Shown here piece by piece: positions 18,626 through 27,953 of a DNA stretch of 64,000 nucleotides. The position numbers were made by a program, and so were the translations under genes. The number at the start of each line of letters is the position of its first letter. Position 1 is the first letter of the stretch. The DNA comes from Roseovarius pelagicus (GTDB taxonomy: Bacteria > Pseudomonadota > Alphaproteobacteria > Rhodobacterales > Rhodobacteraceae), in assembly GCF_025639885.1 (NCBI RefSeq), contig NZ_CP106738.1, forward strand, positions 2,914,001 through 2,978,000, given 5' to 3'. The notes beneath the pieces were generated by a model, which was not told where the DNA came from, searched no databases, and was given only the letters and a program-made list of their open reading frames with translations.

Positions 18626-18699
18626 TCTAGCAGTCGGGCATGGGCGCAGAGTCCGCCTAAGCGGTCCGCGTTCGTGATGATATGCCCATTGGTCAACAT
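18610..18699 (-). CDS. leuA leader peptide (29 residues)
   Basis: A short frame begins MLTNGHIITNADRLGG and ends LLDLSRL. Seven of 29 residues are leucine. The codons include TTA and CTA three times, which are rare in this GC-rich genome. Five of the seven leucines fall in the last 17 codons, and the TGA stop sits inside the first arm of the 10-bp hairpin. Such a peptide would stall ribosomes when leucyl-tRNA is scarce. Function is inferred from composition, placement and structure; the ribosome site is weak. Confidence 0.65.
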   Translation of the reverse strand: MLTNGHIITNADRLGGLCAHARLLDLSRL

Positions 18700-18748
18700 G
18701 CCCGCACCATAGGTGGGACGAAAAAAAATGAAAAGCCCCAATTGCGCG

Positions 18749-19657
18749 TCAGCCCTGCGCGATCATTTCGCGGTCGGTGCAGGCATGCTCTGCACATTCC
18801 AGTTCCAGCGTCGTGTGTGAGATCGCCAGTGTTTTTGTGCATAGTTCCTTGATCCGAGCCTTGATCGCGTCCGCATCGGACCAGCGACCGACGTCGATGA
18901 CGACATGAGCATCCAGTGCTGCAGTATGTTCCTGCATCTGCCACAGGTGCAGGTGATGGACATCCGCGACACCGTCAACATTGCGCAGGATCGCGGCGAC
19001 GGTCACAACATCCATGTCGGGTGGACTACCCAGCATCAGGATACGAATGACACCGCCGATTTCGCGAAACGATTGCCAAAGGATATAGCCAGCGATCAGC
19101 AAGGTCACGATCGGGTCGATCAGACGCCAATCATAGAGCAGAATCGCAACGCCCGCGACGATAACTGCCACAGAGCCGAGCGCATCCGCCACGTTGTGTA
19201 GAAATGCCGCACGGATGTTCATGCTGGATTTCGACATGGTAAAGGTTAGCGCAGCAGTAACCAGGTCAACGGTCAGAGCGATGCCCGCAATGATCACGAT
19301 CAGCCAGCCATCAACCGGTTGCGGATCCGCAAAGCGCATGGCCGCTTCGTAAATGAGGTAAAGCCCTATGACGATCAAAGTCGTGTAATTGATCAAGGCG
19401 GCGACAATCTCGGCCCGGCCGTAGCCGAATGTCATGGTCGCATCCGCAGGACGGCGGGCGATCTTGCGCGCGACAAAGGCAATAATAAGAGAAATCGCGT
19501 CCGAAAAATTGTGCAACGCGTCCGCGATCAAGGCCAGACTGCCCGCCATGATGCCCCCGATAATCTGCGCGACCGTCAGTCCGAGGTTGACCAGAACAGC
19601 CAAGGCCACTCGCATGTCGCCAGCTTCGGGGTTCACGTGCTGGTGTCCATGGCCCAT
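18749..19657 (-). CDS. Cation diffusion facilitator (Zn/Co/Cd exporter)
   Basis: Inner-membrane divalent metal/proton antiporter. The 302-residue product has a His-rich N-terminus (MGHGHQH), about six transmembrane helices, the family signature SLALIADALHNFSDA with the H-x3-D metal pair at about 48-52, and a C-terminal cytoplasmic domain ending near CAEHACTDREM. Length and layout match CzcD/ZitB-type proteins. Its stop lies only about 50 bp upstream of the leuA leader start, so readthrough is possible. Confidence 0.93.
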   Translation of the reverse strand: MGHGHQHVNPEAGDMRVALAVLVNLGLTVAQIIGGIMAGSLALIADALHNFSDAISLIIAFVARKIARRPADATMTFGYGRAEIVAALINYTTLIVIGLYLIYEAAMRFADPQPVDGWLIVIIAGIALTVDLVTAALTFTMSKSSMNIRAAFLHNVADALGSVAVIVAGVAILLYDWRLIDPIVTLLIAGYILWQSFREIGGVIRILMLGSPPDMDVVTVAAILRNVDGVADVHHLHLWQMQEHTAALDAHVVIDVGRWSDADAIKARIKELCTKTLAISHTTLELECAEHACTDREMIAQG

Positions 19658-19699
19658 GCCGCGTTCCTTCGATATTCGGTCAGGCCGGTCGGTGGGGCG

Positions 19700-21217
19700 T
19701 CACTCGGCTGGTGCGGTCTCTTCAGAGGTGGCCGCGTCGTCGTCGCCTTGGGCTGCATCTGTGCCTTCGGGCGTATCCGAGGTCTCATCGCCACTGGTGT
19801 CAACCCCGGTGATTTCGGCGGTATCGGCCTTGAGCGCGCCGTCGATCCATTCGCCGCTGGCCTGACCGCCGCCAGCATAGCGCATCGTGCCATTACCTTG
19901 GCGTTTGCCGTCCTTGAACGTGCCTTCGTAGGTGTCGCCATTGGTGTAAGTTGCAATGCCCTGACCGCTGATTTCACCCTCTACCCATTCGCCTTCGTAG
20001 GTGAATCCATCGGGCATGACGATTTTACCGGTGCCGTGACGTTGACCGTCGTCGAACGCGCCCACATAGACGGTCCCATCCGGATAGGTGGCAGTGCCTT
20101 CGCCCTGCCGCTGGCCTTCAACCCAATCCCCCTCGTAGCGGTAACCGTCAGCGTAGGTCATGATCCCGCGCCCGTGGTTGCGCGCCGATTTGAACCCACC
20201 TTCATAGACCAGACCATTGGGATAGGTGGCACGACCCTGACCATCGATCACACCATCGACCCAGTTGCCCTGATAGGTTGAACCGTCCGGATATGTGATC
20301 AGCCCCTCGCCATTGGCCAGATCGTCGCGAAACTCACCTTCGTAAACCGAACCGTCGGGATAGGTGACGCTGCCGGTGCCCGCGATCTGGCCCGCGACCC
20401 AGCTGCCTTGATAAACATAGCCGTCGGTGCCGGTAAACGTCCCCTGCCCATGCCGCTTGTCGTCCTCGAACGTGCCTTCGTAAATGTCGCCATTGGCGTA
20501 GATCACGCGACCTTCGCCCTCGCGGCGGCCACTGACCAGTGCGCCCTCATAGACGTCGCCGTTGGGTTGGGTCAGCTTGCCCTTGCCATCAATCTGGCCG
20601 TCTTTCCAAAGGCCCGCATAGATCAGCCCGTCTGGCATGGTCAGAGTGCCCTGACCGTGCCGGGCACCGCGCAGCACCTGACCCTCGTAGACAGCGCCAT
20701 CCGGGTAGGTGATCGTGGCACGCCCGTCCTTGACGCCGTTCACCCAAGTGCCGTCATAGATGTAGCCACCGGGTGAGACCATTTTGCCGCGCCCGTGATG
20801 CATGGCGTTCAGAAACTCGCCCTCATAGCGCACGCCATTGGCATAAACTGCGATGCCGCGGCCCGTGATCTTGCCTGCTTTCCATGTGCCTTCGAATGTG
20901 CCGCCATCGGTAAAGACGATCTTGCCCACACCATTGGGTTTGCCTTCGGCAAATTCGCCTTCATAGATCGATCCGTTTGGAAAGCGCGCGACGCCCTGAC
21001 CCTTGATCTCTCCGTCGACCCATTGGCCGGAGTATTCATATCCGTTGGGCAGGGTATAGGTGCCGGTGCCGTGTTGCAGTCCGTCCTTGAACGTGCCCTC
21101 GTAGACGCCACCATCGTCATATTGCTTGATCTGGACTTGCCCGTCCTGCGCCGCTGCCAACCCAGCCAGACATATGGCCACGCTCAGTAGAGTCCGTTTC
21201 GCCCATGTGAATGCCAT
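19700..21217 (-). CDS. Secreted MORN-repeat protein
   Basis: A 505-residue protein with an N-terminal signal peptide (MAFTWAKRTLLSVAICLAGLAAAQ) followed by about 18-19 consecutive 23-residue MORN units of the form YEGxFxDGxxHGxGTxxYPDG, spanning about residues 30-460. A short acidic tail follows. MORN arrays form extended beta hairpins that bind lipids or scaffold proteins. No catalytic domain is present, so the role is unknown; a periplasmic or surface scaffold is plausible. I chose the ATG at 21217 because the signal peptide starts there; an upstream ATG at 21247 is possible. Confidence 0.9.
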   Translation of the reverse strand: MAFTWAKRTLLSVAICLAGLAAAQDGQVQIKQYDDGGVYEGTFKDGLQHGTGTYTLPNGYEYSGQWVDGEIKGQGVARFPNGSIYEGEFAEGKPNGVGKIVFTDGGTFEGTWKAGKITGRGIAVYANGVRYEGEFLNAMHHGRGKMVSPGGYIYDGTWVNGVKDGRATITYPDGAVYEGQVLRGARHGQGTLTMPDGLIYAGLWKDGQIDGKGKLTQPNGDVYEGALVSGRREGEGRVIYANGDIYEGTFEDDKRHGQGTFTGTDGYVYQGSWVAGQIAGTGSVTYPDGSVYEGEFRDDLANGEGLITYPDGSTYQGNWVDGVIDGQGRATYPNGLVYEGGFKSARNHGRGIMTYADGYRYEGDWVEGQRQGEGTATYPDGTVYVGAFDDGQRHGTGKIVMPDGFTYEGEWVEGEISGQGIATYTNGDTYEGTFKDGKRQGNGTMRYAGGGQASGEWIDGALKADTAEITGVDTSGDETSDTPEGTDAAQGDDDAATSEETAPAE

Positions 21218-21384
21218 GCCGTCGCCCCGATGCCCGAAGATGCCCAATGTCCCCGCATTCCCCGCGCGGGTGCAGGAAATCTAGAGGACGCGTGCCGCAG
21301 TGACAACGGCTTTTGCTCAATTCGGCTTTCCCTTGCGCACCGATCTGCTAAATCATCCCCCCATTGATCAGGAAAGGCAGCATC

Positions 21385-23049
21385 ATGGCTGACCGGTTTC
21401 GCCTTACGCTTGCGCAACTGAACCCCACTGTGGGCGATATAAAAGGCAACGCTGCTTTGGCGCGTAACGCTTGGGCGGCCGCGCGCGAGGCAGGTGCGGA
21501 CATGGTCGCGCTGCCTGAGATGTTCATCACCGGCTACAACACGCAAGATCTGGTGATGAAGCCGGTGTTCCATCAGGCCGCGATAGCTACAATTCAACAG
21601 TTGGCTGTCGATTGTGCGGACGGTCCAGCCATCGGGATCGGCGGCCCGGCCTTGCGCGGGGCCAGTCTGCACAACGCCTATTATGTCCTCAAGAAGGGTA
21701 TTATAGGCGCGACGGTGCTAAAACATCATTTGCCCAATGAAACCGTGTTTGATGAGGTGCGCCTGTACGATTCAGCAGAGGTGGGCGGCCCCTACGTGGT
21801 GGACGGTGTGCGCATCGGCAGCCCGATCTGCGAGGACGCCTGGCACGAGGATGTTGCCGAAACGCTGGAAGAAACCGGCGCCGAGTTCCTGCTGGTGCCC
21901 AACGGATCGCCCTACTACCGCGAAAAAATGGGGGTGCGGCAGACGCTCATGGTGTCTCGGGTGGTCGAGACCGGTCTGCCGTTGATCTACCTCAACCTTG
22001 TCGGCGGGCAGGATGATCAGGTGTTTGACGGGGGCACATTCGTGCTGAACCCCGGCGGCGCGCTGGCGTTGCAGATGCCGGTTTTTCAGGAGGCGATTGC
22101 GCATCTTGATCTGGTGCGCGGACCCGATGGATGGCGGGCAGAGCAGGGTGATCTGGCGCATTTGCCGGACACGTATGAGCAGGATTATCACGCAATGGTT
22201 CTGAGCTTGCGGGACTATTTCCGCAAGACTGGCTTTAAGAAGGCGCTGCTGGGTCTGTCGGGGGGAATCGATTCGGCGATCGTTGCCACGATTGCCGCTG
22301 ATGCGCTGGGGCCGGACAACGTGCGCTGTGTGATGTTACCCTCAGAGTACACGTCGCAGCATTCTCTGGACGATGCCAAGGCCGTCGCCGAAAATCTGGG
22401 CTGTCGTTATGATTTTGTCCCCATCCGCGACGGCCGCGCGGCGATTACCGAAACGCTGGCACCGCTCTTTGAGGGGACAGAACCGGATGTCACCGAAGAA
22501 AACATCCAGTCGCGCCTGCGCGGGCTGCTGCTGATGGCGCTGAGTAACAAGTTTGGCGAGATGCTTCTGACCACGGGCAACAAATCCGAGGTCGCGGTGG
22601 GCTACGCCACGATCTATGGCGACATGGCCGGCGGCTATAACCCGATCAAGGACATGTACAAAACCCGCGTGTTCGAGACATGCCGCTGGCGCAATGCCAA
22701 CCACCGGGGCTGGATGCAGGGCCCGGAGGGAGAGGTAATCCCCGTACGTGTGATCGACAAACCACCCAGTGCCGAGTTGCGCGCGGACCAAAAAGACAGC
22801 GATTCTCTGCCCGACTATCCTGTGCTGGATGGCATACTGGAGATATTGGTCGATCAAGATGGCAGCATTGCAGATTGTATTGCCGCCGGGTACGACCGGG
22901 CAGATGCGAAAAAGGTCGAGCATTTGCTTTATATCAGTGAGTATAAACGTTTCCAATCCGCGCCGGGCACCCGGTTGAGTAAGGCGGCGTTTTGGCTGGA
23001 CCGGCGTTATCCGATCGCGAACCGCTGGCGGGACAACGGCGAAGCCTAG
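21385..23049 (+). CDS. nadE: Glutamine-dependent NAD+ synthetase
   Basis: Amidates nicotinate adenine dinucleotide to NAD+ using ammonia from glutamine. The 554-residue product joins an N-terminal carbon-nitrogen hydrolase domain with the E45-K113-C149 triad (LPEMFITG, LKHHLPNE, SPICEDAW) to a C-terminal synthetase domain with the ATP pyrophosphatase loop SGGIDS at 292-297. The start at 21385 follows AGGAAAGG. It is a monocistronic-looking gene divergent from the MORN gene. Confidence 0.97.
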   Translation: MADRFRLTLAQLNPTVGDIKGNAALARNAWAAAREAGADMVALPEMFITGYNTQDLVMKPVFHQAAIATIQQLAVDCADGPAIGIGGPALRGASLHNAYYVLKKGIIGATVLKHHLPNETVFDEVRLYDSAEVGGPYVVDGVRIGSPICEDAWHEDVAETLEETGAEFLLVPNGSPYYREKMGVRQTLMVSRVVETGLPLIYLNLVGGQDDQVFDGGTFVLNPGGALALQMPVFQEAIAHLDLVRGPDGWRAEQGDLAHLPDTYEQDYHAMVLSLRDYFRKTGFKKALLGLSGGIDSAIVATIAADALGPDNVRCVMLPSEYTSQHSLDDAKAVAENLGCRYDFVPIRDGRAAITETLAPLFEGTEPDVTEENIQSRLRGLLLMALSNKFGEMLLTTGNKSEVAVGYATIYGDMAGGYNPIKDMYKTRVFETCRWRNANHRGWMQGPEGEVIPVRVIDKPPSAELRADQKDSDSLPDYPVLDGILEILVDQDGSIADCIAAGYDRADAKKVEHLLYISEYKRFQSAPGTRLSKAAFWLDRRYPIANRWRDNGEA

Positions 23050-23082
23050 AGATTTTTCGCGAAAACCACCGCGAGCTGTGGC

Positions 23083-23478
23083 TCACTCCCACCATCGGTC
23101 GATCATGGCGATGTCATCATCGGACCAGCCGAAATGATGCGCGAATTCATGCACAGTAACGTGTGCAACGAGCTCATTGAGCGTGACGTCATTCCGGTCG
23201 TCCAATTCAATCAGAATTGGCCCGGCAAAGAGCCAGACCTGATCCGGGTAGGGTGCCGGATAGGAGACGGATTTTTCCGTCATTGGGATGCCTTCGTACA
23301 GGCCTGTCAATTCTGCCGGGTTCTTTAAACACAGATCGCGCAACATCTGCGGATGAGGCCACGCCTCCACCCGCAACAACACGCTCGCGGAGGCCGCGCG
23401 AAAGGTGGTAGGCAGTTCCGCAATCGTGGCCCGGGCGATGGTCTCGATGCGATCAATATCAGCGGCAGTGGGGTCCAT
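23083..23478 (-). CDS. Small zincin-like metallopeptidase family protein
   Basis: A 131-residue protein with the zinc motif HEFAHHFGWSD at residues 110-120 (H110, E111, H114 and D120). This is typical of the short minimal metallopeptidase family (COG3824/DUF1025). Its physiological substrate is unknown. I start at ATG 23478 (MDPTAADIDR), since the longer frame upstream runs antisense into the next gene. It lies 64 bp downstream of the MBL hydrolase gene on the same strand and may be cotranscribed. Confidence 0.85.
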   Translation of the reverse strand: MDPTAADIDRIETIARATIAELPTTFRAASASVLLRVEAWPHPQMLRDLCLKNPAELTGLYEGIPMTEKSVSYPAPYPDQVWLFAGPILIELDDRNDVTLNELVAHVTVHEFAHHFGWSDDDIAMIDRWWE

Positions 23479-23542
23479 GCCGCTGATATGGTGCGACGGC
23501 CAGGTAAAAGGAAGACCTGACCGATATCGTTGGGGGCGATAT

Positions 23543-24451
23543 TCAGAGCCGCAATTGATAGCTTTCCGGAATGTATCCGAATCCCTCGCCGCGGGTTTCA
23601 ACAAAGCCGATGGCGGGGAAGGGCATATGATAACCGATGAACGGAATGCGGTCGGCGGCAAGCATATCCAGCAGGCTGCGGCGTGTGGCGGCTGCGGCAG
23701 ATTTGTCCATGTCGAATTTGACCTCCCAATTTGGGTAGCCCAATGAGAACACGTAGTGGTTGGCAAAGTCGGCTGCCAACAGCAGGGATACCCCCTCGCT
23801 TTCAATCATGTAGGCCATATGTCCGGGCGTGTGACCGAAGGCGGCCATGGCGGTGATGCCGGGGGCGACGGTCTGACCCGGTGTGATCATCGTTGTCTGA
23901 TCTGCCAGTGGGCGCATCTTGCCATTGAAAGCGTCGCTCTCCATCCCGGCCCACGCGTCGTACTCTTTTGCGCCGGTGACATAGCGTGCGTTGGGGAACG
24001 TGCTGGTGTCACCTTCGCGCAAACCGCCGATATGATCGCCGTGCATATGGGTGATTACCACCACGTCGACCTGATCCGGGGTGTACCCTGCTGCGGCCAG
24101 TGCGCTGGTGATCCCGGCCGCATTGAGACCGGTGTCGAACAACACCAGTTCGGCGCCGGTGTTGACGATGGTCGGGGTAAAGAAAAACTGCGCCTGATCA
24201 ACTGGCAGCATTGCCGCCTCGGCGGCGCTTCGAAACGCTGCCTCATCGACGTTGAGGCCAAAGATGCTGTGCGGGTCGTCGCGCGTTGCGCTGGCTGCAA
24301 GCAGCGTTGTTACCTCGAAATTGCCGAGGATGAACCGGCGGTGCAGGGCGCTGGATGCGCCCAGTAACGGGGCACTCGCCTGTGCGGCGTGGGCCAATGG
24401 CAGCGCGGCTGCGGCGGACAAGAGGGTGCGGCGGGTCAGGTGGTGGGTCAT
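23543..24451 (-). CDS. Tat-exported metallo-beta-lactamase-fold hydrolase
   Basis: A 302-residue protein with a twin-arginine type signal (HHLTRRTLLSAAAALPLAHA) and the MBL zinc motif THMHGDHIGG near residues 150-159. Further metal residues follow in FGHTPGHMAY, LLAADFANH and GYHMPFP. Related to quorum-quenching-lactonase-like and other periplasmic MBL hydrolases; the substrate is not determined. The ATG at 24451 follows GGAGAGAC. Confidence 0.9.
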   Translation of the reverse strand: MTHHLTRRTLLSAAAALPLAHAAQASAPLLGASSALHRRFILGNFEVTTLLAASATRDDPHSIFGLNVDEAAFRSAAEAAMLPVDQAQFFFTPTIVNTGAELVLFDTGLNAAGITSALAAAGYTPDQVDVVVITHMHGDHIGGLREGDTSTFPNARYVTGAKEYDAWAGMESDAFNGKMRPLADQTTMITPGQTVAPGITAMAAFGHTPGHMAYMIESEGVSLLLAADFANHYVFSLGYPNWEVKFDMDKSAAAATRRSLLDMLAADRIPFIGYHMPFPAIGFVETRGEGFGYIPESYQLRL

Positions 24452-24549
24452 GGTGTCTCTCCGTGTATGGGGCAGGGTCAAGCCTAGCGCAGAACAGTGA
24501 TTGCGCCTACGCTTTCACACGAAAGTGAGATGAGACGGGGCCCCGAGCG

Positions 24550-24978
24550 ATGAGCCAGAACAAGACGCAGCCCACCGCGCTATCGCCAGAGGATTTTCTG
24601 GATGGTGTTACACCAGAGGTGCGTCGGTCGGACGGCAAACGCTTGTTGAGTTTCTTTTCCGATGTCACTGGCTATGTTCCGCGTATGTGGGGAGAGTCGA
24701 TCATCGGTTATGGTCGGTATCACTACGTCTACGACAGCGGCCGCGAGGGTGATTTTCTGGCAACCGGGTTTTCGCCGCGCAAGGCAAGCCTGTCGATCTA
24801 CATTATGCCGGGATACCGTGATTACACTGATATCCTGAATCGTCTGGGCAAGCACAAGCGCGGGAAATCCTGTCTGTATGTCACTCGACTGAGCCAGATC
24901 GACCTGAATGTGCTGGCCGAATTGATCCGGGCCGGGCTACGCGATCTGGATGCTGTCTGGCCTGTGCATCCAGATTGA
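24550..24978 (+). CDS. DUF1801 domain protein
   Basis: A 142-residue cytoplasmic protein with the DUF1801 (YdhG-like) signatures MWGESIIGYGRYHYVYDSG and LSIYIMPGYRDYTDILNRLGKHKRGKSCLY-type beta segments (about 78-108). Function of the family is not established. It is divergent from the MBL gene. Confidence 0.85.
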   Translation: MSQNKTQPTALSPEDFLDGVTPEVRRSDGKRLLSFFSDVTGYVPRMWGESIIGYGRYHYVYDSGREGDFLATGFSPRKASLSIYIMPGYRDYTDILNRLGKHKRGKSCLYVTRLSQIDLNVLAELIRAGLRDLDAVWPVHPD

Positions 24979-25115
24979 CGAGGTTAGAAAATTCGCGAAC
25001 TCTGTCGTCCTAGATTTTTCGGCGAATAGCCTGGATGTCTTGCATGAGGTGGGCGGAAACTGGACAATCGGCTGTGGCTGTGACACATCCCGCTCGACCT
25101 CAGGAGCGCCCCAAT

Positions 25116-26441
25116 ATGACCACCACCCGATTTGCCCCATCGCCCACCGGATACATCCACGTCGGCAATCTGCGCACCGCGCTGATGAACTACATGATCG
25201 CGCGCAAAGCGGGCGGCACTTTTATTCTGCGGATCGACGATACAGATCCCGAACGCAGCAAAGAGATATATGTCGACGCGCTGAAGGAAGATCTGGAGTG
25301 GTTGGGCCTGACATGGGACCGGGTTGAGCGGCAGTCGCAGAGATTGGACCGTTACGAGGTCGCTGCGGAAAAGCTGCGTGAGATGGGGCGTTTCTACGAG
25401 GCGTTCGAGACCCCGACCGAACTGGACCTGAAGCGCAAGAAGCAACTGAACATGGGTCGGCCTCCGGTTTATGATCGCGCGGCACTGGACCTGAGTGAGG
25501 CCCAGAAAGATGCGCTGCGCGCCGAGCGCGGACCGGGTGTGTGGCGGTTCAAACTGGATCAGGAGCGGATCGAATGGTCTGACGGCGTGCTGGGCGATAT
25601 CAGCATTGATGCGGCCTCGGTCAGCGACCCGGTGCTGATCCGGGGCGATGGTCAGATACTTTATACGTTGGCATCGGTCGTGGATGACACCGAAATGGGC
25701 GTCAGTCACGTCGTGCGCGGGTCCGACCACGTGACCAACACTGCGACCCAAATCCAGATCATCGAGGCGCTTGGCGGCACTGTGCCATCATTTGCGCATC
25801 ACTCTTTGCTGACCGGCCCGCAGGGCGAGTCGCTGTCGAAACGTCTGGGCGTGCTGAGCCTGCGTGACCTCCGGGCGCAAGGGGTGGAACCGATGGCGTT
25901 GCTTAGCCTGATGGCGCGCCTGGGGTCTGCTGATCCTGTCGAGATGCGCAATGACATGTCGGAGTTGGTCGAAGGGTTTAATATCGAACGATTTGGCTCG
26001 GCACCGACGAAGTTCGATGTGGCCGACCTATTTCCGTTAACCGCGCGGCATTTGCAATCGTTGGATTTCGCCACCGTAGCAGCAAAGATCGCAGAGATTG
26101 GCGTACCACAGGATCAGGCCGAGCAATTTTGGGCGGTAACGCGAGAGAATATCACCACGCTACATGACCTCACAGGGTGGTGGGAGATGTTCCGCGACGG
26201 CGCGGAGCCTGACATCGATGATGAAGATCGTGCATTTGTCGCCGAGGCGATGGAGCTGCTGCCCAAGGAACCGCTGGACGAAACCAGTTGGGGGACGTGG
26301 ACAGCGGCGGTCAAGGAACAGACCGGGCGCAAGGGTCGCGGCCTGTTCATGCCACTGCGTAAGGCGCTGACGGGGCGGGCACATGGGCCGGACATGGCGC
26401 AGGTTCTGCCGCTCTTGCAGGTGATCCGCGCCCGCGGATGA
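25116..26441 (+). CDS. gltX: Glutamate--tRNA ligase
   Basis: Class I aminoacyl-tRNA synthetase that charges tRNA-Glu (and perhaps tRNA-Gln in organisms with the amidotransferase route). The 441-residue product has the HIGH-type motif in FAPSPTGYIHVGNLRTAL, the IDDTD motif (about 41-45) and the KMSKS equivalent SLSKRLG near 240. It is shorter than the canonical 465-480 residues and resembles one of the two gltX paralogues common in alphaproteobacteria; which one cannot be decided here. The ATG at 25116 follows CAGGAG. Confidence 0.94.
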   Translation: MTTTRFAPSPTGYIHVGNLRTALMNYMIARKAGGTFILRIDDTDPERSKEIYVDALKEDLEWLGLTWDRVERQSQRLDRYEVAAEKLREMGRFYEAFETPTELDLKRKKQLNMGRPPVYDRAALDLSEAQKDALRAERGPGVWRFKLDQERIEWSDGVLGDISIDAASVSDPVLIRGDGQILYTLASVVDDTEMGVSHVVRGSDHVTNTATQIQIIEALGGTVPSFAHHSLLTGPQGESLSKRLGVLSLRDLRAQGVEPMALLSLMARLGSADPVEMRNDMSELVEGFNIERFGSAPTKFDVADLFPLTARHLQSLDFATVAAKIAEIGVPQDQAEQFWAVTRENITTLHDLTGWWEMFRDGAEPDIDDEDRAFVAEAMELLPKEPLDETSWGTWTAAVKEQTGRKGRGLFMPLRKALTGRAHGPDMAQVLPLLQVIRARG

Positions 26442-26561
26442 TGTGCGTCGGGTAGTGTGCATCGACGCAGGGTGACCCCTGTCGCAATCGCAGCTTGGAT
26501 TGTTTGCGCACATCTGATTGTCTGAGATGTAATTCTTCGGCGGTTCACTGGAAGTGCGCGC

Positions 26562-27953
26562 GTGTCTGGCATCCAAGCAAAATTTCTGAGTGGAAACCTC
26601 TTTCGCCACGTCAGCGTGATGTCCTTGACCGCGTCGGTCGGACTAATGGCGATCTTCTTTGTCGATTTTGTCGACATGATCTTTATCGCCATGCTGGGCA
26701 AGTCAGAGCTGGCGGCAGCCGTCGGTTATGCCGGTGCGATTTTGTTTTTTACCACGTCATTCGGTATCGGCATGGCGATCTCGGCGGGCGCATTAGTGGC
26801 GCGCGCACTGGGCGCTGGCAATGTAGATCTGGCACGCGACCGCGCGACCAATTCCTTGATCTACGGGGTTGTTTTCGGCGCAGTCTTCACTGCCGCCGTC
26901 TGGATATGGTTGCCAAAGTTGGTGGAGCTTCTGGGAGCGCGCGGCGAAACGGCAGGGCTGGCAGTGCATTACCTTCAGATCGTCATCCCCAGCCTGCCGC
27001 TGTTGATCATCGGGATGGTCGGCGGAGCGATCCTGCGGGCGCATGGTGATGCGCGTCGGGCGATGTATGCCACGCTATATGGTGGTACGCTGAATGCGGT
27101 GCTGGACCCAATCCTGATCTTCGGCCTTGATCTGGAACTGACCGGCGCGGCGATGGCGTCAGTTGCAGCGAGGGTGGCGATCGCAGCTACGTCATTGCTG
27201 CCGATCCTGAAACATTACGGTGGATTTACCCGCCCCACGGCGCAGGGTCTTACAAGGGATTTTCCGCCGGTTCTGGCCATCGCGGGACCTGCAATCCTTA
27301 CTCAGTTGGCGACACCCATCGGTCAAGCCTACGTGACACGTGCAATGGCTGAATTCGGAGAGTTGGCCGTGGCGGGCATGGCCATCGTCGGTCGGCTGAC
27401 GCCGCTCAGCTTTGGCGTGATCTTTGCCATGTCGGGGGCCGTTGGGCCGATCATCGGGCAGAATTTCGGTGCAGGAAACAGCGACCGGGTGCGCGGTGGA
27501 TTTTATGCCGGGCTGGCGTTCACGGCACTGGTCGTGGGCGCCGTATCTGTTGTGCTGTTCGTACTGCGTGGGCCGATTGCCGATCTTTTTAGCGCGACGG
27601 GCCTGACGCGCGATTTGGTTTACCTTTTTTGCGGGCCACTGGCGTTGTTGTTTTTCTTTAACGGAATGTTGTTCGTATCGAACGCGGCCTTCAACAATCT
27701 GGGGCGTCCATTCTATTCGACATGGGTAAACTGGGGGCGGCACACGGTGGGCACCATCCCGCTTGTGATGCTGGGGGCTGTGCTGTTTGGTGCGCCGGGC
27801 GTGCTGATCGGGCAGGCGCTGGGCGGGGTGATCTTCGGTCTGCTGGCCTTTGTGTTGGCGCGCCGAGTGATGGCGCAGCGCGTGCCGCCGAGCGGTACAG
27901 AGCCATTTCAGCGTCAAGCGCGACTGTTACAGATTTTTAATCTGCGCCGGTAG
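26562..27953 (+). CDS. MATE family efflux transporter
   Basis: A 463-residue inner-membrane protein with about twelve hydrophobic helices in two related halves (about 15-215 and 235-450). It has the MATE-type segments MLGKSELAAAVGYAG and GQNFGAGNSDRVRGGFY. Probably a Na+- or H+-coupled multidrug or metabolite exporter. The start is GTG at 26562. Substrate is unknown. Confidence 0.92.
   Translation: MSGIQAKFLSGNLFRHVSVMSLTASVGLMAIFFVDFVDMIFIAMLGKSELAAAVGYAGAILFFTTSFGIGMAISAGALVARALGAGNVDLARDRATNSLIYGVVFGAVFTAAVWIWLPKLVELLGARGETAGLAVHYLQIVIPSLPLLIIGMVGGAILRAHGDARRAMYATLYGGTLNAVLDPILIFGLDLELTGAAMASVAARVAIAATSLLPILKHYGGFTRPTAQGLTRDFPPVLAIAGPAILTQLATPIGQAYVTRAMAEFGELAVAGMAIVGRLTPLSFGVIFAMSGAVGPIIGQNFGAGNSDRVRGGFYAGLAFTALVVGAVSVVLFVLRGPIADLFSATGLTRDLVYLFCGPLALLFFFNGMLFVSNAAFNNLGRPFYSTWVNWGRHTVGTIPLVMLGAVLFGAPGVLIGQALGGVIFGLLAFVLARRVMAQRVPPSGTEPFQRQARLLQIFNLRR

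Noticed and set aside
19319..20281. Open frame of 320 codons on the plus strand
   Set aside because: It runs antisense through the CDF and MORN genes; its repetitive look comes from the MORN repeats.
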